The translations under genes and the position numbers were made by a program. 22,554 nt of DNA, from NCBI GenBank assembly GCA_021464525.1, contig JADRCO010001103.1:1-22554 (forward strand), read 5' to 3'. Under the pieces are notes generated by a model. The model saw only the letters and a program-made list of their open reading frames with translations, did not search any database and was not told the DNA's origin. Origin of the DNA: Rhizophagus sp. LPA8_4_AMF (taxonomy: Eukaryota > Glomeromycota > Glomeromycetes > Glomerales > Glomeraceae). Below, piece by piece: positions 1 to 9,399 of this stretch (its first letter is position 1; every line of letters starts with the position of its first letter).

Positions 1-1244
1 AACGGGCAAGTTTTTTTAATTTTTAGCGGGTTGGGTGTGAATATGAGAAATTTCCCTAATGGAAGAATTATAAAAAAGAATTGTGATTTTTAATAAATTT
101 TACATTCTGTTCTAATTTTAAAATTATTTAGACATGAATATAAGATTTCTGTTTAACATCTGAACGACTGCATACTGTATAATTTATAATTTATTTAATT
201 TATAAAGATGCATGTGATAATTTACAAAACTTTAAAAATGCCAATTCGCAACTGATTATTACCACGTATGGTAACATTATAATAAAAATCTTTTAAGACG
301 CCTAAACATAAATATCGTTATTTATTCATGGCAGCATCAAATTCGTCCGCTCAAATATCGATAGTGACAAAATCATCTTTTTTCAATGTTTTATTTACAA
401 ACTATTGCATATTGAACTTAATTAATATTTTACCTATAAAAATTAATTTTGATTTGGATTATTATAATCGATATTGCAAAAAATTTTTAAATAATGTGAA
501 ATTCTGTTCTATCAAATTTCATATAATATGCCGATATGCGTAACGATAAAATCAAACTTTATAATTAAAATTATTTAATTAATAAATGTACACTATCTGT
601 AAATTATTAAATTAATCTTTGTCATGTGCTGAGATCAATTTTATTGGTTCTATTATGTAGATCATCACGTGTAATGGTAATTCGAGATTTTAATATATGA
701 TTTGATTCTTTCTTCACGCAGACACGTGATGAAAGAATTTTTGTAATTTTAAGTCGAAAAATAAAAAAAATTATCATGTAAAGAGATCGTTTGTACCAAT
801 TAATCAGCAATCAGTTGCCCATGAATGATAATTTGTTCTCAAATCGATGACATAGAGTGGGAATTTTCGTGACGCAAGTCAATGTATTCCTAAGTTGGAA
901 AAAATAACCATGATAATCATGATAGAAAAAATAACCACAATAACGTTTTTCTTCTGAACTAATTTTTAAACTTTTGACAAAATAATTATTCATTTGTTTT
1001 GACATCCCATAATTTCAAAATTTCCAAATTTCGTTATAAATTGGACACTAGTTTGTTGAGAAATAATCAATATTTTTAAATACAACATCTAAATTTCTAA
1101 CTTTTTAAAATTTTTTAAATTCCTAACGCTTACGATGCAATTCATTTTCATTTTTTTAAAAAATAGATAATTTCAAATATTAAAAAAAAACGGTTATTAA
1201 ATTTTTTTAATAATCAGTTTTTCTTCCCAACCGGGTTCTTCCCA
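1..1244. repeat. Tandem unit, copy 1 (about 1.24 kb)
   Basis: First of four copies of a long AT-rich unit marked by the core CGGGTTGGGTGTGA (core starts at 27, 1271, 2510 and 4561). Shared landmarks follow in order: a 'CATATTGAACTTAA' block near 408, a CACGTGAT block near 722, 'CATGAATGATAA' near 820, 'ATAACCATGATAATCATGATAG' near 904 and an AT-rich tail. No convincing gene is present. The short frames at 328-543 (+), 622-810 (-) and 811-1005 (-) are not conserved as frames in the other copies. Positions 990-1385, spanning the junction into copy 2, are identical base for base to 4280-4675. Confidence 0.85.
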
Positions 1245-2483
1245 AAAGGGCAAGTTTTTTTAATTTTTAGCGGGTTGGGTGTGAATATGAGAAATTTCCA
1301 AATTGAAGAGTTATAAAAAGAATCATTATTTTTAAAAAATTTTATATTTTGTTCTAATTTCATTATTTAAATATATGATATGAATATAAATAAATTATCG
1401 ATTTCTGTTTAACATCAGAACAAATGTATATAATTTATAATTATTTAATAAAAATAATTATTTTATTATTGAATAAAATTTTGTGCTATAAATTTATTAG
1501 ATGCGATAATTGACAAAATTTTTAAATTGCTAATTCGCGACTGATTATTTCGCATTACTTATTTTTTTTCCACTCCTTCTTTCATATTCTTTACAACCTT
1601 ATACATCAGATAAAACTTAAGAAAATATAGAAAAATATCATCTATAAAAGTTATTTTTTTGTTATTTAAATCAACGATTAATATTATTGAATTGTATATT
1701 TACGTAAGATTTATGTCCAAAAATCTATAGGTTATTAGCAGTCCTAAAAGCGGATTGTACTGTACGTAGAAATACTATGCTTTATATAGTTTGAAATTGG
1801 CAACTGTTGTTGCTTTGAATCCATTAAAAAATACTCATCCCTAAAAAAAATAAATTCTGGAAAAAACTCCGATAAATGATCATTTTTCTAGTCACGTGAT
1901 CATATTCTGAAAAATTTTTTATGGGATTATAAAGTGTGCGATTCTAGTTTATATATTAATAACCAATGAATATAAATATCTTCACTGAGACATGATGAAT
2001 GATTTTGTTAAAGAACGAAAATAAAAAAATAAAAATAAATATTATCATGTAAAGAGAAATAAATACATTTTACCAGAATTTAATTCATGAATGCATGAAT
2101 GATAATTTTAAATTATTGGTATAACGTTTATTTTAACTTACAAAATTTAAGTTGATTATTATTATCATTATTACTTCGAAATACAATTAGGCTACAAACT
2201 TCTCAAACCAACTTTGATTTGCAATTTTAATGTTTTCTAATTTATTACTTTTTTCAATTAGTTTTTTATTTCCGGTCTTTCAACACTTTTAGTTGCTGTC
2301 TTTCGGAATCAAGATTTTTTTTGTGATACAAGTCTTTGTATTCCACAAGTTAGTAACAATAACCATGATAGTCGTGATAGACATAACCACAATAACGCTA
2401 TAAGTCTTTCATTTATTTGACATCCCATAATTTCAAAATTTCTAGATTTCTTTATAAATAGGCCATTAATTTGTTGAGAAATA
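1245..2483. repeat. Tandem unit, copy 2
   Basis: Second copy of the roughly 1.24-kb unit, beginning with the same GGGCAAG-poly(T)-CGGGTTGGGT block. It keeps the 'TTTAACATCAGAACA' segment near 1408 and the 'ATAACCATGATAGTCGTGATAGACATAACC' type block near 2359 (here without any insertion). The middle (about 1560-1930) is clearly diverged from the other copies and contains the sequence around AGCAGTCCTAAAAGCGGATTG near 1737, which I cannot identify. The copy lacks the tail that precedes copies 2 and 4. No gene seen. Confidence 0.8.
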
Positions 2484-3224
2484 ATCGATTGTTTTTTTTC
2501 AATTTTTGGCGGGTTGGGTGTGAAAATGAGAAATTTCTAAATGGAAGAGATATGAAAAAAATTATGATTTTTAAATTTTATATTTTGCTCTAATTTAATT
2601 ATTTAATTATTTAAATATACTATGAATATAAATAAATTATCGGTTTAACATCAGAATAAATGTATATAATTTATAATTTATTTAGTAAAAAGATTATTTA
2701 TTTTTGAATAAAATTTTGTGCTATAAATTTATAAATTGACAAAACTTTAAAGTGCAAATTCGCGATTGATTATTACGTATGACTTGTTCAGAACTTTACT
2801 TTGAGGTAGCGTCAAAATTTGTCACGTTCTTAGACGGATTAAAATACTTTACAAGCATTGATAGTGATATATAAAATCAATTTTTTTTCCAACCCTTTTT
2901 TCATATTACCTTTACAAACTATCACATATTGAACTTAACATAGAACAATTTACCTATAAATTTTATTTTTTTGATTATTGATTATTATAATTGTAATATC
3001 CGATATGGTAAAATTTTGATATACCGGAAATTCCGAATTTCACGTAATATGTGTAGCAATAAATTATAACTTTGCATTTAAAAATTAATTGTATATCTAA
3101 TATACGCTAAAATTTAGTATATCTAGCGTCTTGTTATGCGAGGTCAATTTTATTGGTGACATGTGTTCTGATCTATTTTATTATGTGCTGTTTGTTTCGT
3201 TATAGCGATTATCGAGATTTTACT

Positions 3225-3639
3225 AGGACCCCGAAATATATAGGTGCCTTCAAACTTTTTACTAATAGCCGTACGCAAGGGTTTTCTATAAGTTTAGTAC
3301 GCAAAATTATCTCCTTACTTTGCCGGGATAATTGGAGCAAATTAATTTCATAACCTCCGATCATCATGTGATTTACCTATTGTTTTGTTGAACGTTTATC
3401 GAAGAATAGTTTTTTAAAAATAATGAAAAAAATTCAATAACTTTATATATATATGGTTAACCAAATTACTAAAAATACGCAAAATAAACCAAAAAACCTG
3501 TTAAAAATACGTATTTAAATAGTCTGACCGTGGTTAAAAAATCCTCAGGTTGTACGCAATCAATACCTAACCCCGTAAATTTCTCTATGTTGGCGACGCA
3601 ATTATGCACCTTACTCCTACATATATATTTCGGGGTCCT
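3225..3639. mobile_element. Nonautonomous DNA transposon (MITE), 8-bp target duplication
   Basis: A 415-base insertion in copy 3. The ends are inverted: AGGACCCCGAAATATATA at 3225 and its reverse complement ending at 3639. It is flanked by ATTTTACT (3217-3224) and ATCTTACT (3640-3647), an 8-base duplication with one mismatch. Copy 4 has the uninterrupted sequence GATTTTACTAATATATTC near 5339-5356, which fixes the boundaries. No transposase is encoded. An 8-base duplication is typical of hAT and P-type elements, but the termini lack the usual hAT CAG start, so the superfamily stays open. Confidence 0.85.
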
Positions 3640-3970
3640 ATCTTACTAATATATTCCATTATATCGAAACTACAGTATTAATATATATGATTTGGTTCCA
3701 GAAAAATTCTGATAAAAATCCGGTTCCAATTTATTGAAATTTCGTTATGTCGAATCGTCACTCAGTCACGTGATGAAGGAATTTTTGTAATTTTGTCGAA
3801 AAATAAAAAAATTATTATGTAAGAGATCGTTTGTACCAATTCATCAGCATTTAGCTCATGAATGATAATTTGATCTCAAATCGATGGCATAGAGTGGGAT
3901 TTTTCGTGACGCAAGTCAATGTGTTCCTAAGTTGGAAAAAATAACCATGATAATCATGATAGACAAAATA

Positions 3971-4214
3971 AATTTACCACTGCGTAACCGTGAAAAGTGC
4001 ATTTCACGTGATCATAGTAAATTTATTCTTCACTTCCGTCACACCCCTCCGCGTTTTCATTGTTTATATTTAACTGAGGGACTTAGTTTTTTTCGAGTAG
4101 GCAAAAACTTATTTGTCACTTGCTTATTTGTCATCTGCACTTTCACGTGTTAGTGCATAATGCCGTAATGCCGGCCCTGTAGGTGCTTTTTTTCACGGTT
4201 ACGCAGGGGTAGTT
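3971..4214. mobile_element. Mutator-type MITE with 9-bp target duplication
   Basis: A 244-base insertion in copy 3. The inverted ends share CTGCGTAACCGTGAAAA (from 3979 on the left; reverse complement near 4189-4206 on the right). It is flanked by identical 9-base duplications GACAAAATA at 3962-3970 and 4215-4223. The equivalent places in copy 1 (GAAAAAATA, 925-933) and copy 2 (near 2379) are empty. A 9-base duplication is characteristic of Mutator-like elements. Inside are further inverted pieces (GTGCATTTCACGTG near 3998 and GCACTTTCACGTG near 4137). Its ends do not resemble those of the MULE at 9155-12574. Confidence 0.88.
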
Positions 4215-4534
4215 GACAAAATAACCACAATAACGTGTTTCGTCTGAACTAATTTCTAAACTTTTGACAAAATAATTAATCATTTGTTTTGACATCCCAT
4301 AATTTCAAAATTTCCAAATTTCGTTATAAATTGGACACTAGTTTGTTGAGAAATAATCAATATTTTTAAATACAACATCTAAATTTCTAACTTTTTAAAA
4401 TTTTTTAAATTCCTAACGCTTACGATGCAATTCATTTTCATTTTTTTAAAAAATAGATAATTTCAAATATTAAAAAAAAACGGTTATTAAATTTTTTTAA
4501 TAATCAGTTTTTCTTCCCAACCGGGTTCTTCCCA

Positions 4535-5445
4535 AAAGGGCAAGTTTTTTTAATTTTTAGCGGGTTGGGTGTGAATATGAGAAATTTCCAAATTGAAGAG
4601 TTATAAAAAGAATCATTATTTTTAAAAAATTTTATATTTTGTTCTAATTTCATTATTTAAATATATGATATGAATTATCGATTTCTGTTTAACATCAAAC
4701 GAATGTATAATAAAATTTATAATTATTTTTAAATAAAAAGTACTATTTTATTATTGAATAAAATTTTGTGCTAAAATTCATAAAGATGCATGCGATAATT
4801 GACAAAAATTTTAAAGTATAAATTCGTGATTGTATGATAGCATTATATTAAGAATCTTTTTTTTAAGACACTAACAATAAAAACCGTTACTTGTTCAGAA
4901 CTTTTTACTTTGAAGTAGTGTCAAAATTTTATCACGTTCTTAGATTAAAATACTCTACAAGCATTGATAGTGATATATAAAATCAATTTTATTTCAATAT
5001 TACCTTTACAAACTATTGCATATTGAACTTAACATAAAACATTTTACCTATAATTTTGATTATTATAATTGTAATATCCGTTATGGTGAAAATTTTTATA
5101 TACCGGAACTCATATTAAATGATGTGAAATTCTGAAATTTCATGTAATATGTGTAGCAATAAAATTATAACTTTTGTATTTTAAAAATTAACTAAATTAA
5201 AAAAGAATGTACGCTGTATATCTAATATATGCTAAAATTTAGTATATCTAGCGTCTTGTTATGCGAGATTAATTTTATTAGTGACATGTGTTCTGATCTA
5301 TTTTATTATGTGTTATTTGTTTTGTTATAGCGATTATCAAGATTTTACTAATATATTCTATTATATTGAAACTATTAATTTATATGATTTGATTCCAGAA
5401 AAATTCTGATAAAAATCCAGTCCCAATTTCCATTATGTCAAATTT
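4535..5445. repeat. Tandem unit, copy 4, truncated
   Basis: Fourth copy, core at 4561. Its first about 140 bases, together with the preceding tail of copy 3, are identical to 990-1385. Homology to copy 3 is lost near 5445, just after the block corresponding to 'TTCGTTATGTCGAAT' at 3742-3756. The array therefore ends inside a unit, next to a coding relic. This copy retains the unoccupied version of the site filled at 3225-3639: ACTAATATATTC follows GATTTT directly near 5342. Confidence 0.85.
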
Positions 5446-5470
5446 CACTGTGTATACTGGATTTCTAAAA

Positions 5471-5672
5471 CAGGCTGTGGAAGAGAGTAAAAGACATGAT
5501 GTTGAAAATGCTGAACTAAAGGCAAATCAAGGAGTTGGAGAAAAGCAAGGCAGTTTCTTCAGCCAAGAATATTAGGTGTGATGTTGAGATTCTAAGATTA
5601 AGGCTGAAGTAGTGAAACTAAGAGACAATAATAAAGAGAACAAACAGCTAATCCAAGAATTTTTCCTGAAAA
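5471..5672 (+). pseudogene. Relic of a coiled-coil protein, two frameshifts
   Basis: GC content and codon texture rise sharply after the repeat array. Reading from CAG at 5471 gives AVEESKRHDVENAELKA. The frame then slips by one base and continues as IKELEKSKAVSSAKNIRCD and VEILRLRLK. After a second slip it gives AEVVKLRDNNKENKQLIQEF. Together this is a charged heptad-rich coiled coil resembling the repetitive KRxDxENAELKxxxxxLE proteins abundant in Rhizophagus (recalled, not searched). No start codon or complete domain remains. Moderately GC-rich sequence runs on to about 5830 and shows short frames with several stops, probably more of the same gene. Confidence 0.55.
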
Positions 5673-5881
5673 GGTTGTTGATATACAGTACCTAGCTCTT
5701 CCCCTTGTGAAGGCTCCATTCTAGATCAGCTTAATAATGCTGGGCAAAGTACCTTTTGGCCATCTTTATCTATGAGTTGCCAGAACTATTAGGAATAGCC
5801 AAATAGGAAGCTTGACAACAATTCAACTTCAAGGTAATTAATTGTTTTGATTACATACAAATTTTATTACAAAATATCTAA

Positions 5882-6965
5882 ATAATATTTACTCACATTC
5901 CATTTAACTGCAAAAAAGATAAGGAAATATGGGTCCATTATGGTGAGACTCAAGTCATCTCCTTTGAACAAAAAAAACTGGTGGAAAAAAATGCATATCA
6001 TTCACATCATCTCAAAAAGTTAATCAAAGATCAGTTTTAATATTCTCTTAAAGACTTTCAAAAGAGATTATCTACCTTTACAAAGGAGAGAATATTTTAA
6101 AAAGTAATACATCTATTGTTAGTTTATTTAATACAAGAGCTGAGACAGCTGTTAAAACATTAGAGATTATCATACTTAAAGAAAATGGTACAGTGCATAA
6201 TGGCTATACTTAATTAGTATCTTATAGTAATAATTGATCAGCATAAAATTGCTAAAAAAAAAAAAATTTTATTAATATTTTAAAAAATTAACTGATAACT
6301 TTTAAAGTTTAAGACTTAAACTTTAAAAGTATCAGTTAGAATTTCTTAAAAATAAAAATTGGCTGAGTTTTGGTTTTTTAAAATCTGGTAAACTTACTAT
6401 ATAATTAAAAATTGAAACTATCAGATTTTTGTAAAACCAACCACATTGAATATATAAATATCAATTATTTTGCATTTTAATCTTTTTTTAAAAAAATATC
6501 ACAAAAAAAAGCTAGCAAATCACAATTCAAATACAGGCAATTTGTCAATAATAATAATGAATTTGTTTTTTTTTATTCAGATGATAGTTTCAATAATAAC
6601 TTTATTGCTGAAAAATTAAGTTTGATTTGGTTTAATAATACAGATAGTAATGTAAAAAAACTTATATCAGAAATTTTAGAGTAACATATTTTTAAAATAT
6701 GGACTTTCAGAAAAATTTACTAAAGTTGCTAAATTTTTATAATTGATAACTAACTTTTTTAATTATTTAGAAATAAAGAAAGATATAATAATGAAAATAA
6801 AATAAAATAAATGAATTAGAAGATAAAGATGGATATACCAATGAAAATAATAATGAAATGAATAAATTTGTTAAAGATTATATAAATATTGATGAATCAG
6901 ATAATGAAACAGAAAAAGAGAAATTGAAAAATGCTAAATTAGAAGATGAAAGTGAAGTGAAATAG
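5882..6965 (+). pseudogene. Broken unrecognised gene, several coding islands
   Basis: Three coding-looking stretches occur in one direction. Island 1 (about 5882-6213) reads FNCKKDKEIWVHYGETQVIS onward, with a TAA at 6038. It continues as YSLKDFQKRLSTFTKER, then by a frame change reads LKSNTSIVSLFNTRAETAVK and ends at TAA 6211-6213. Island 2 (6481-6683, open for 67 codons without ATG) contains ASKSQFKYRQFVNNNNEF and IAEKLSLIWFNNTDSNVKKL. Island 3 (6813-6965) is acidic: NELEDKDGYTNENNN, then INIDESDNETEKEKLKNAK, ending in TAG. A GTAACA donor at 6681 and a TTATTTAG acceptor near 6770 suggest an intron between islands 2 and 3. I do not recognise the family. It may be one gene or two. Confidence 0.45.
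6289..6338. repeat. Near-perfect hairpin, 24-bp stem, one-base loop
   Basis: Left arm 6289-6313 begins TAACTGATAACTTTTAAAG. The right arm 6315-6338 is its reverse complement apart from one extra A on the left. Weaker complementarity extends outward into A/T-rich flanks. It sits in the gap between coding islands of the broken gene at 5882-6965. It could be a foldback element or an intronic hairpin; no target duplication was identified. Confidence 0.75.
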
Positions 6966-7083
6966 ATAATCAGAACTTGTATTTTGGTATTCTGGATTTT
7001 ATTTTAAAAAATAAATAAACTAAATGAATATTAGCTAACATTTGTTAAAAAAAATTTTTTTTTTAAAAATGGAATTTGAAGTA

Positions 7084-7160
7084 TACTATATCTTTGGCAT
7101 TTTGAATATAAAAAATAAAATTTTCTCAAAGGTTATCTTCAAAATGCCAAAGAAATAGTG
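7084..7160. repeat. Inverted repeat, 23-bp arms (21 matching), 31-base loop
   Basis: Left arm 7084-7106 contains CTTTGGCATTTTGAA, and right arm 7138-7160 contains TTCAAAATGCCAAAG; 21 of 23 positions pair. A third TTTGGCATTTT occurs just downstream near 7182. This is a short-hairpin-like structure in otherwise noncoding sequence. It could be a foldback transposon remnant or a small-RNA precursor, with nothing to decide between them. Confidence 0.65.
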
Positions 7161-7994
7161 AAATAAATAGGAGAAATGGTGTTTGGCATTTTACAAAAAA
7201 TTCTTTTTTAATTTAATATTCCTATTAGCTGAATGTTTACCTTAAATTTGTAATAAGTAACTTCTATTAGAAGTAAGCAAGATCCTACCATAAAGAGGAT
7301 CCTGAACAATACATAGATAGGTAACAATAAAATTTACTTAACTATTATATAAAATTTTTTATGAAGTCATCTTTGATTTTGCTTAGCAAAAAGCAAAATT
7401 TTTTAGTATTCATATTTATAAATGTGTAATAAAAAACAAAATTTATTGAACTTAGAGAAGTGACACTTATTACATAATTATTAAAAGAGGGGAGGGGGAT
7501 AGTTAAAATCTTACATTATACTTAATATAATAATTTGATTGGCTGTTAAATCTGACAAGAGGGGGAGGAGGTAAGTTTATATTAAACTAAATATGACATA
7601 ATATGTGTTACTGCCTTCATATATATTTATTTACATATTGGAAAAAAATTATACCTCTTAAAATCAGTGATATGTAAAAAATTTGGTTAAATAAACTAAC
7701 AATCTATATTTTTTAAAATTGAGAGTATTTTTTTGTTTAAAAATATTACTATTTATTTTTCTTTTTTTTTTTATAGAATTTAGTTTTAAAAAACTTTTAG
7801 AATTTTTAGAATAGAAAGATATGTGAAATTTTGCATGTTTATTATATAAAAAATATTTTTTAGATATACATTTTATAATATTTTAAAGATAATATAAAAT
7901 TTCAAATGTTATGCAAAAACATAATTTAAATATAAATTAACATCATAATTTGCTTATATCTTAATATCTAGTAATCCAAAATTATTGATTTATA
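7161..7994. other. Noncoding AT-rich stretch
   Basis: No gene seen on either strand. Two purine tracts stand out against the AT background: AGAGGGGAGGGGGA at about 7486-7499 and AAGAGGGGGAGGAGG at about 7557-7571. Around them, 'GTGACACTTATTACATAAT' near 7459 and an imperfect reverse complement near 7592-7613 hint at a decayed element of about 150 bases. The remainder is A/T runs. Confidence 0.5.
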
Positions 7995-8223
7995 GTTCAT
8001 TAGTTTCGTCTTATTAAGAGAAATCGAATGGTGATAATTTCATATCAATAGAATTAATATTGACAGAGTTACTCAACTTTAAGATATATTGCATAACATT
8101 TTAGCATTCAGTGATCTTATGTCAATGATCTTTAACTCATTAGATTCATCTCATCAATACAATTCAAATGGTAGTAAAATCATATCAATAAGAGCGATAT
8201 TGACAGAATTATGGAACTTTGAA
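7995..8223. repeat. Diverged 140-bp tandem duplication
   Basis: Positions 7995-8083 and 8135-8223 are two equal-length (89-base) direct copies at a 140-base offset. Shared blocks in order are TCATTAG, TTCGTC/TTCATC, GAATGGT/CAAATGGTAGTAA, CATATCAATA, GATATTGACAGA and AACTTT. The copies are clearly diverged, so this is old. No reading frame is conserved between them. Confidence 0.65.
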
Positions 8224-8302
8224 GGTTTACATTTAATTATTTATATTTTTAATGTAATATTTTAAAAATTTATATAACCTTTAAAAATTTATATTATTAA
8301 AA

Positions 8303-8717
8303 TGTAGAAAGTGGCGCGGTAATTTAGGTAGATCAATTTGTAGATCAATTTTGACAATTTCAATTTTTTCAATTTTTTCAATTTCTTTAATTTACTCAAT
8401 TAATTTAATTTATTTTATTTATATATTTTATTTATTATTTTTAGTTTATTTTATTCCTTTATTATTTCATTTTTACTTTTATTATAAATAGTGTTGGAAT
8501 TTTACTTAGATTTAGAAAGTCAGATCGTAAGAGTATAAGGTCGTTAATTGTATTGTCAGTAGTATTTGAATTATACGAAAAGAGTATTATTCCTAGTAAT
8601 ATAATTCAAGATAGTTTAATTCTGCCAACAAGGAATTTACTATATTTTTCATTGTGTGTAAAAACCTTCATTATTTTTTAATAATAAAACCTAATTTTTT
8701 TAACTGAACATCCAACA
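8303..8717 (+). mobile_element. Possible solo LTR
   Basis: The stretch starts TGTAGAAAGTGGCGCGG and ends CCAACA (TG...CA). Inside are a pyrimidine-rich region, a TATAAATAG box at about 8485, a moderately complex 180-base region, then AATAAAACC near 8690, so the order is U3-promoter, R, poly(A) as in an LTR. TTATATTAT occurs just outside both sides (8289-8297 and 8718-8726) but is not flush with the TG end and is a common word in AT-rich DNA, so a proper target duplication is not shown. No second copy lies in the window. An 8492-8680 frame is open but has no start and is probably fortuitous. Confidence 0.35.
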
Positions 8718-8726
8718 TTATATTAT

Positions 8727-9154
8727 CTTGCATGATTATTTACAAGTCTCTTCCATATTGGTTAAATTCTAGTTAAACTGTTAAAGCATTAAAGTTTCAG
8801 TTCTTTAATTGCTGACAGGCTAACAATATCTAAAAATACATATAAATATATTTACTAATATTTTTTATTACTTTTTTAAGGATTTTAACTTTAGAAGACT
8901 TTAGAATGAAAAGAATCTTAAAATACTTTTATATAGTAAATATTAAAAAAAGTGAGTTGATTTTTACTTTAAAAATATTTATTAATATTTTTTTTATTTC
9001 TTAAGAATCAGCCTAGATATATAATAAATATTAAAAAAAAGTAATAGTTTTTATAATACTTTCATGTATAATAGTATAGTATTTTTAAATTTTTTTTTTT
9101 ATTTATTTTTATTTATAATAAATATTAAATTTTATACTGTTGCTAAACTTAACT
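8727..9154. other. Noncoding AT-rich stretch left of the MULE
   Basis: No gene seen. It contains repeated 'ATTAAAAAAAG' and 'AATATTTATTAATATTTTTTT' type words and poly(T) runs. The missing 3' half of the kinase relic at 12647-13276 is not found here, although it might be expected if the MULE had simply inserted into that gene. Confidence 0.5.
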
Positions 9155-9171
9155 GTGGTTATTATAACCAC
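9155..9171. repeat. Left MULE terminus, palindromic
   Basis: GTGGTTATTATAACCAC is a 17-base palindrome (odd centre). Its inner 14 bases recur inverted at the right end, 12558-12571. Confidence 0.55.
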
Positions 9172-9399
9172 CCTGGTTATTTCACCATCTTTTATGGTTT
9201 TATAGCCATATATACATGATTAAAACACCATACCGTATGTCATGTGATCTATATAATTTGTACTATGTTGACGAAGAGAAATAATAAACTTGTTAGTAAA
9301 TTTTATTTCTTTATTACATTGACTACATATTATTTAGTATATTAATATTATTACAACAGAATCTCTACAGCCTACACTATAATAAAACTATACATTAAT

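Larger units (their letters stand above)
2484..4534. repeat. Tandem unit, copy 3, enlarged by two insertions
   Basis: Third copy, core at 2510. It is about 800 bases longer than copies 1 and 2. Two inserted elements (3225-3639 and 3971-4214), each with terminal inverted repeats and flanking duplications, explain most of the excess. Outside the insertions it aligns closely with copy 1 from about 3765 onward (CACGTGATGAAGGAATTT block, then CGATGGCATAGAGTGGGA) and with copy 4 from about 2770 to 3225. The open frames at 3153-3353 and 3932-4153 straddle insertion boundaries and are not genes. Confidence 0.85.

Noticed and set aside
328..543. 71-codon plus-strand frame in copy 1
   Set aside because: Not conserved as a frame in the other tandem copies, AT-driven composition, no domain.
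622..1005. Two minus-strand frames of 62 and 64 codons
   Set aside because: They lie in the repeat unit, and the equivalent DNA in copies 2 and 3 does not preserve the frames.
3153..3353. 66-codon plus-strand frame
   Set aside because: It starts in the repeat unit and ends inside the MITE at 3225-3639, so it is a fortuitous junction frame.
3932..4153. 73-codon plus-strand frame
   Set aside because: It crosses the left boundary of the MITE at 3971; no coding texture.
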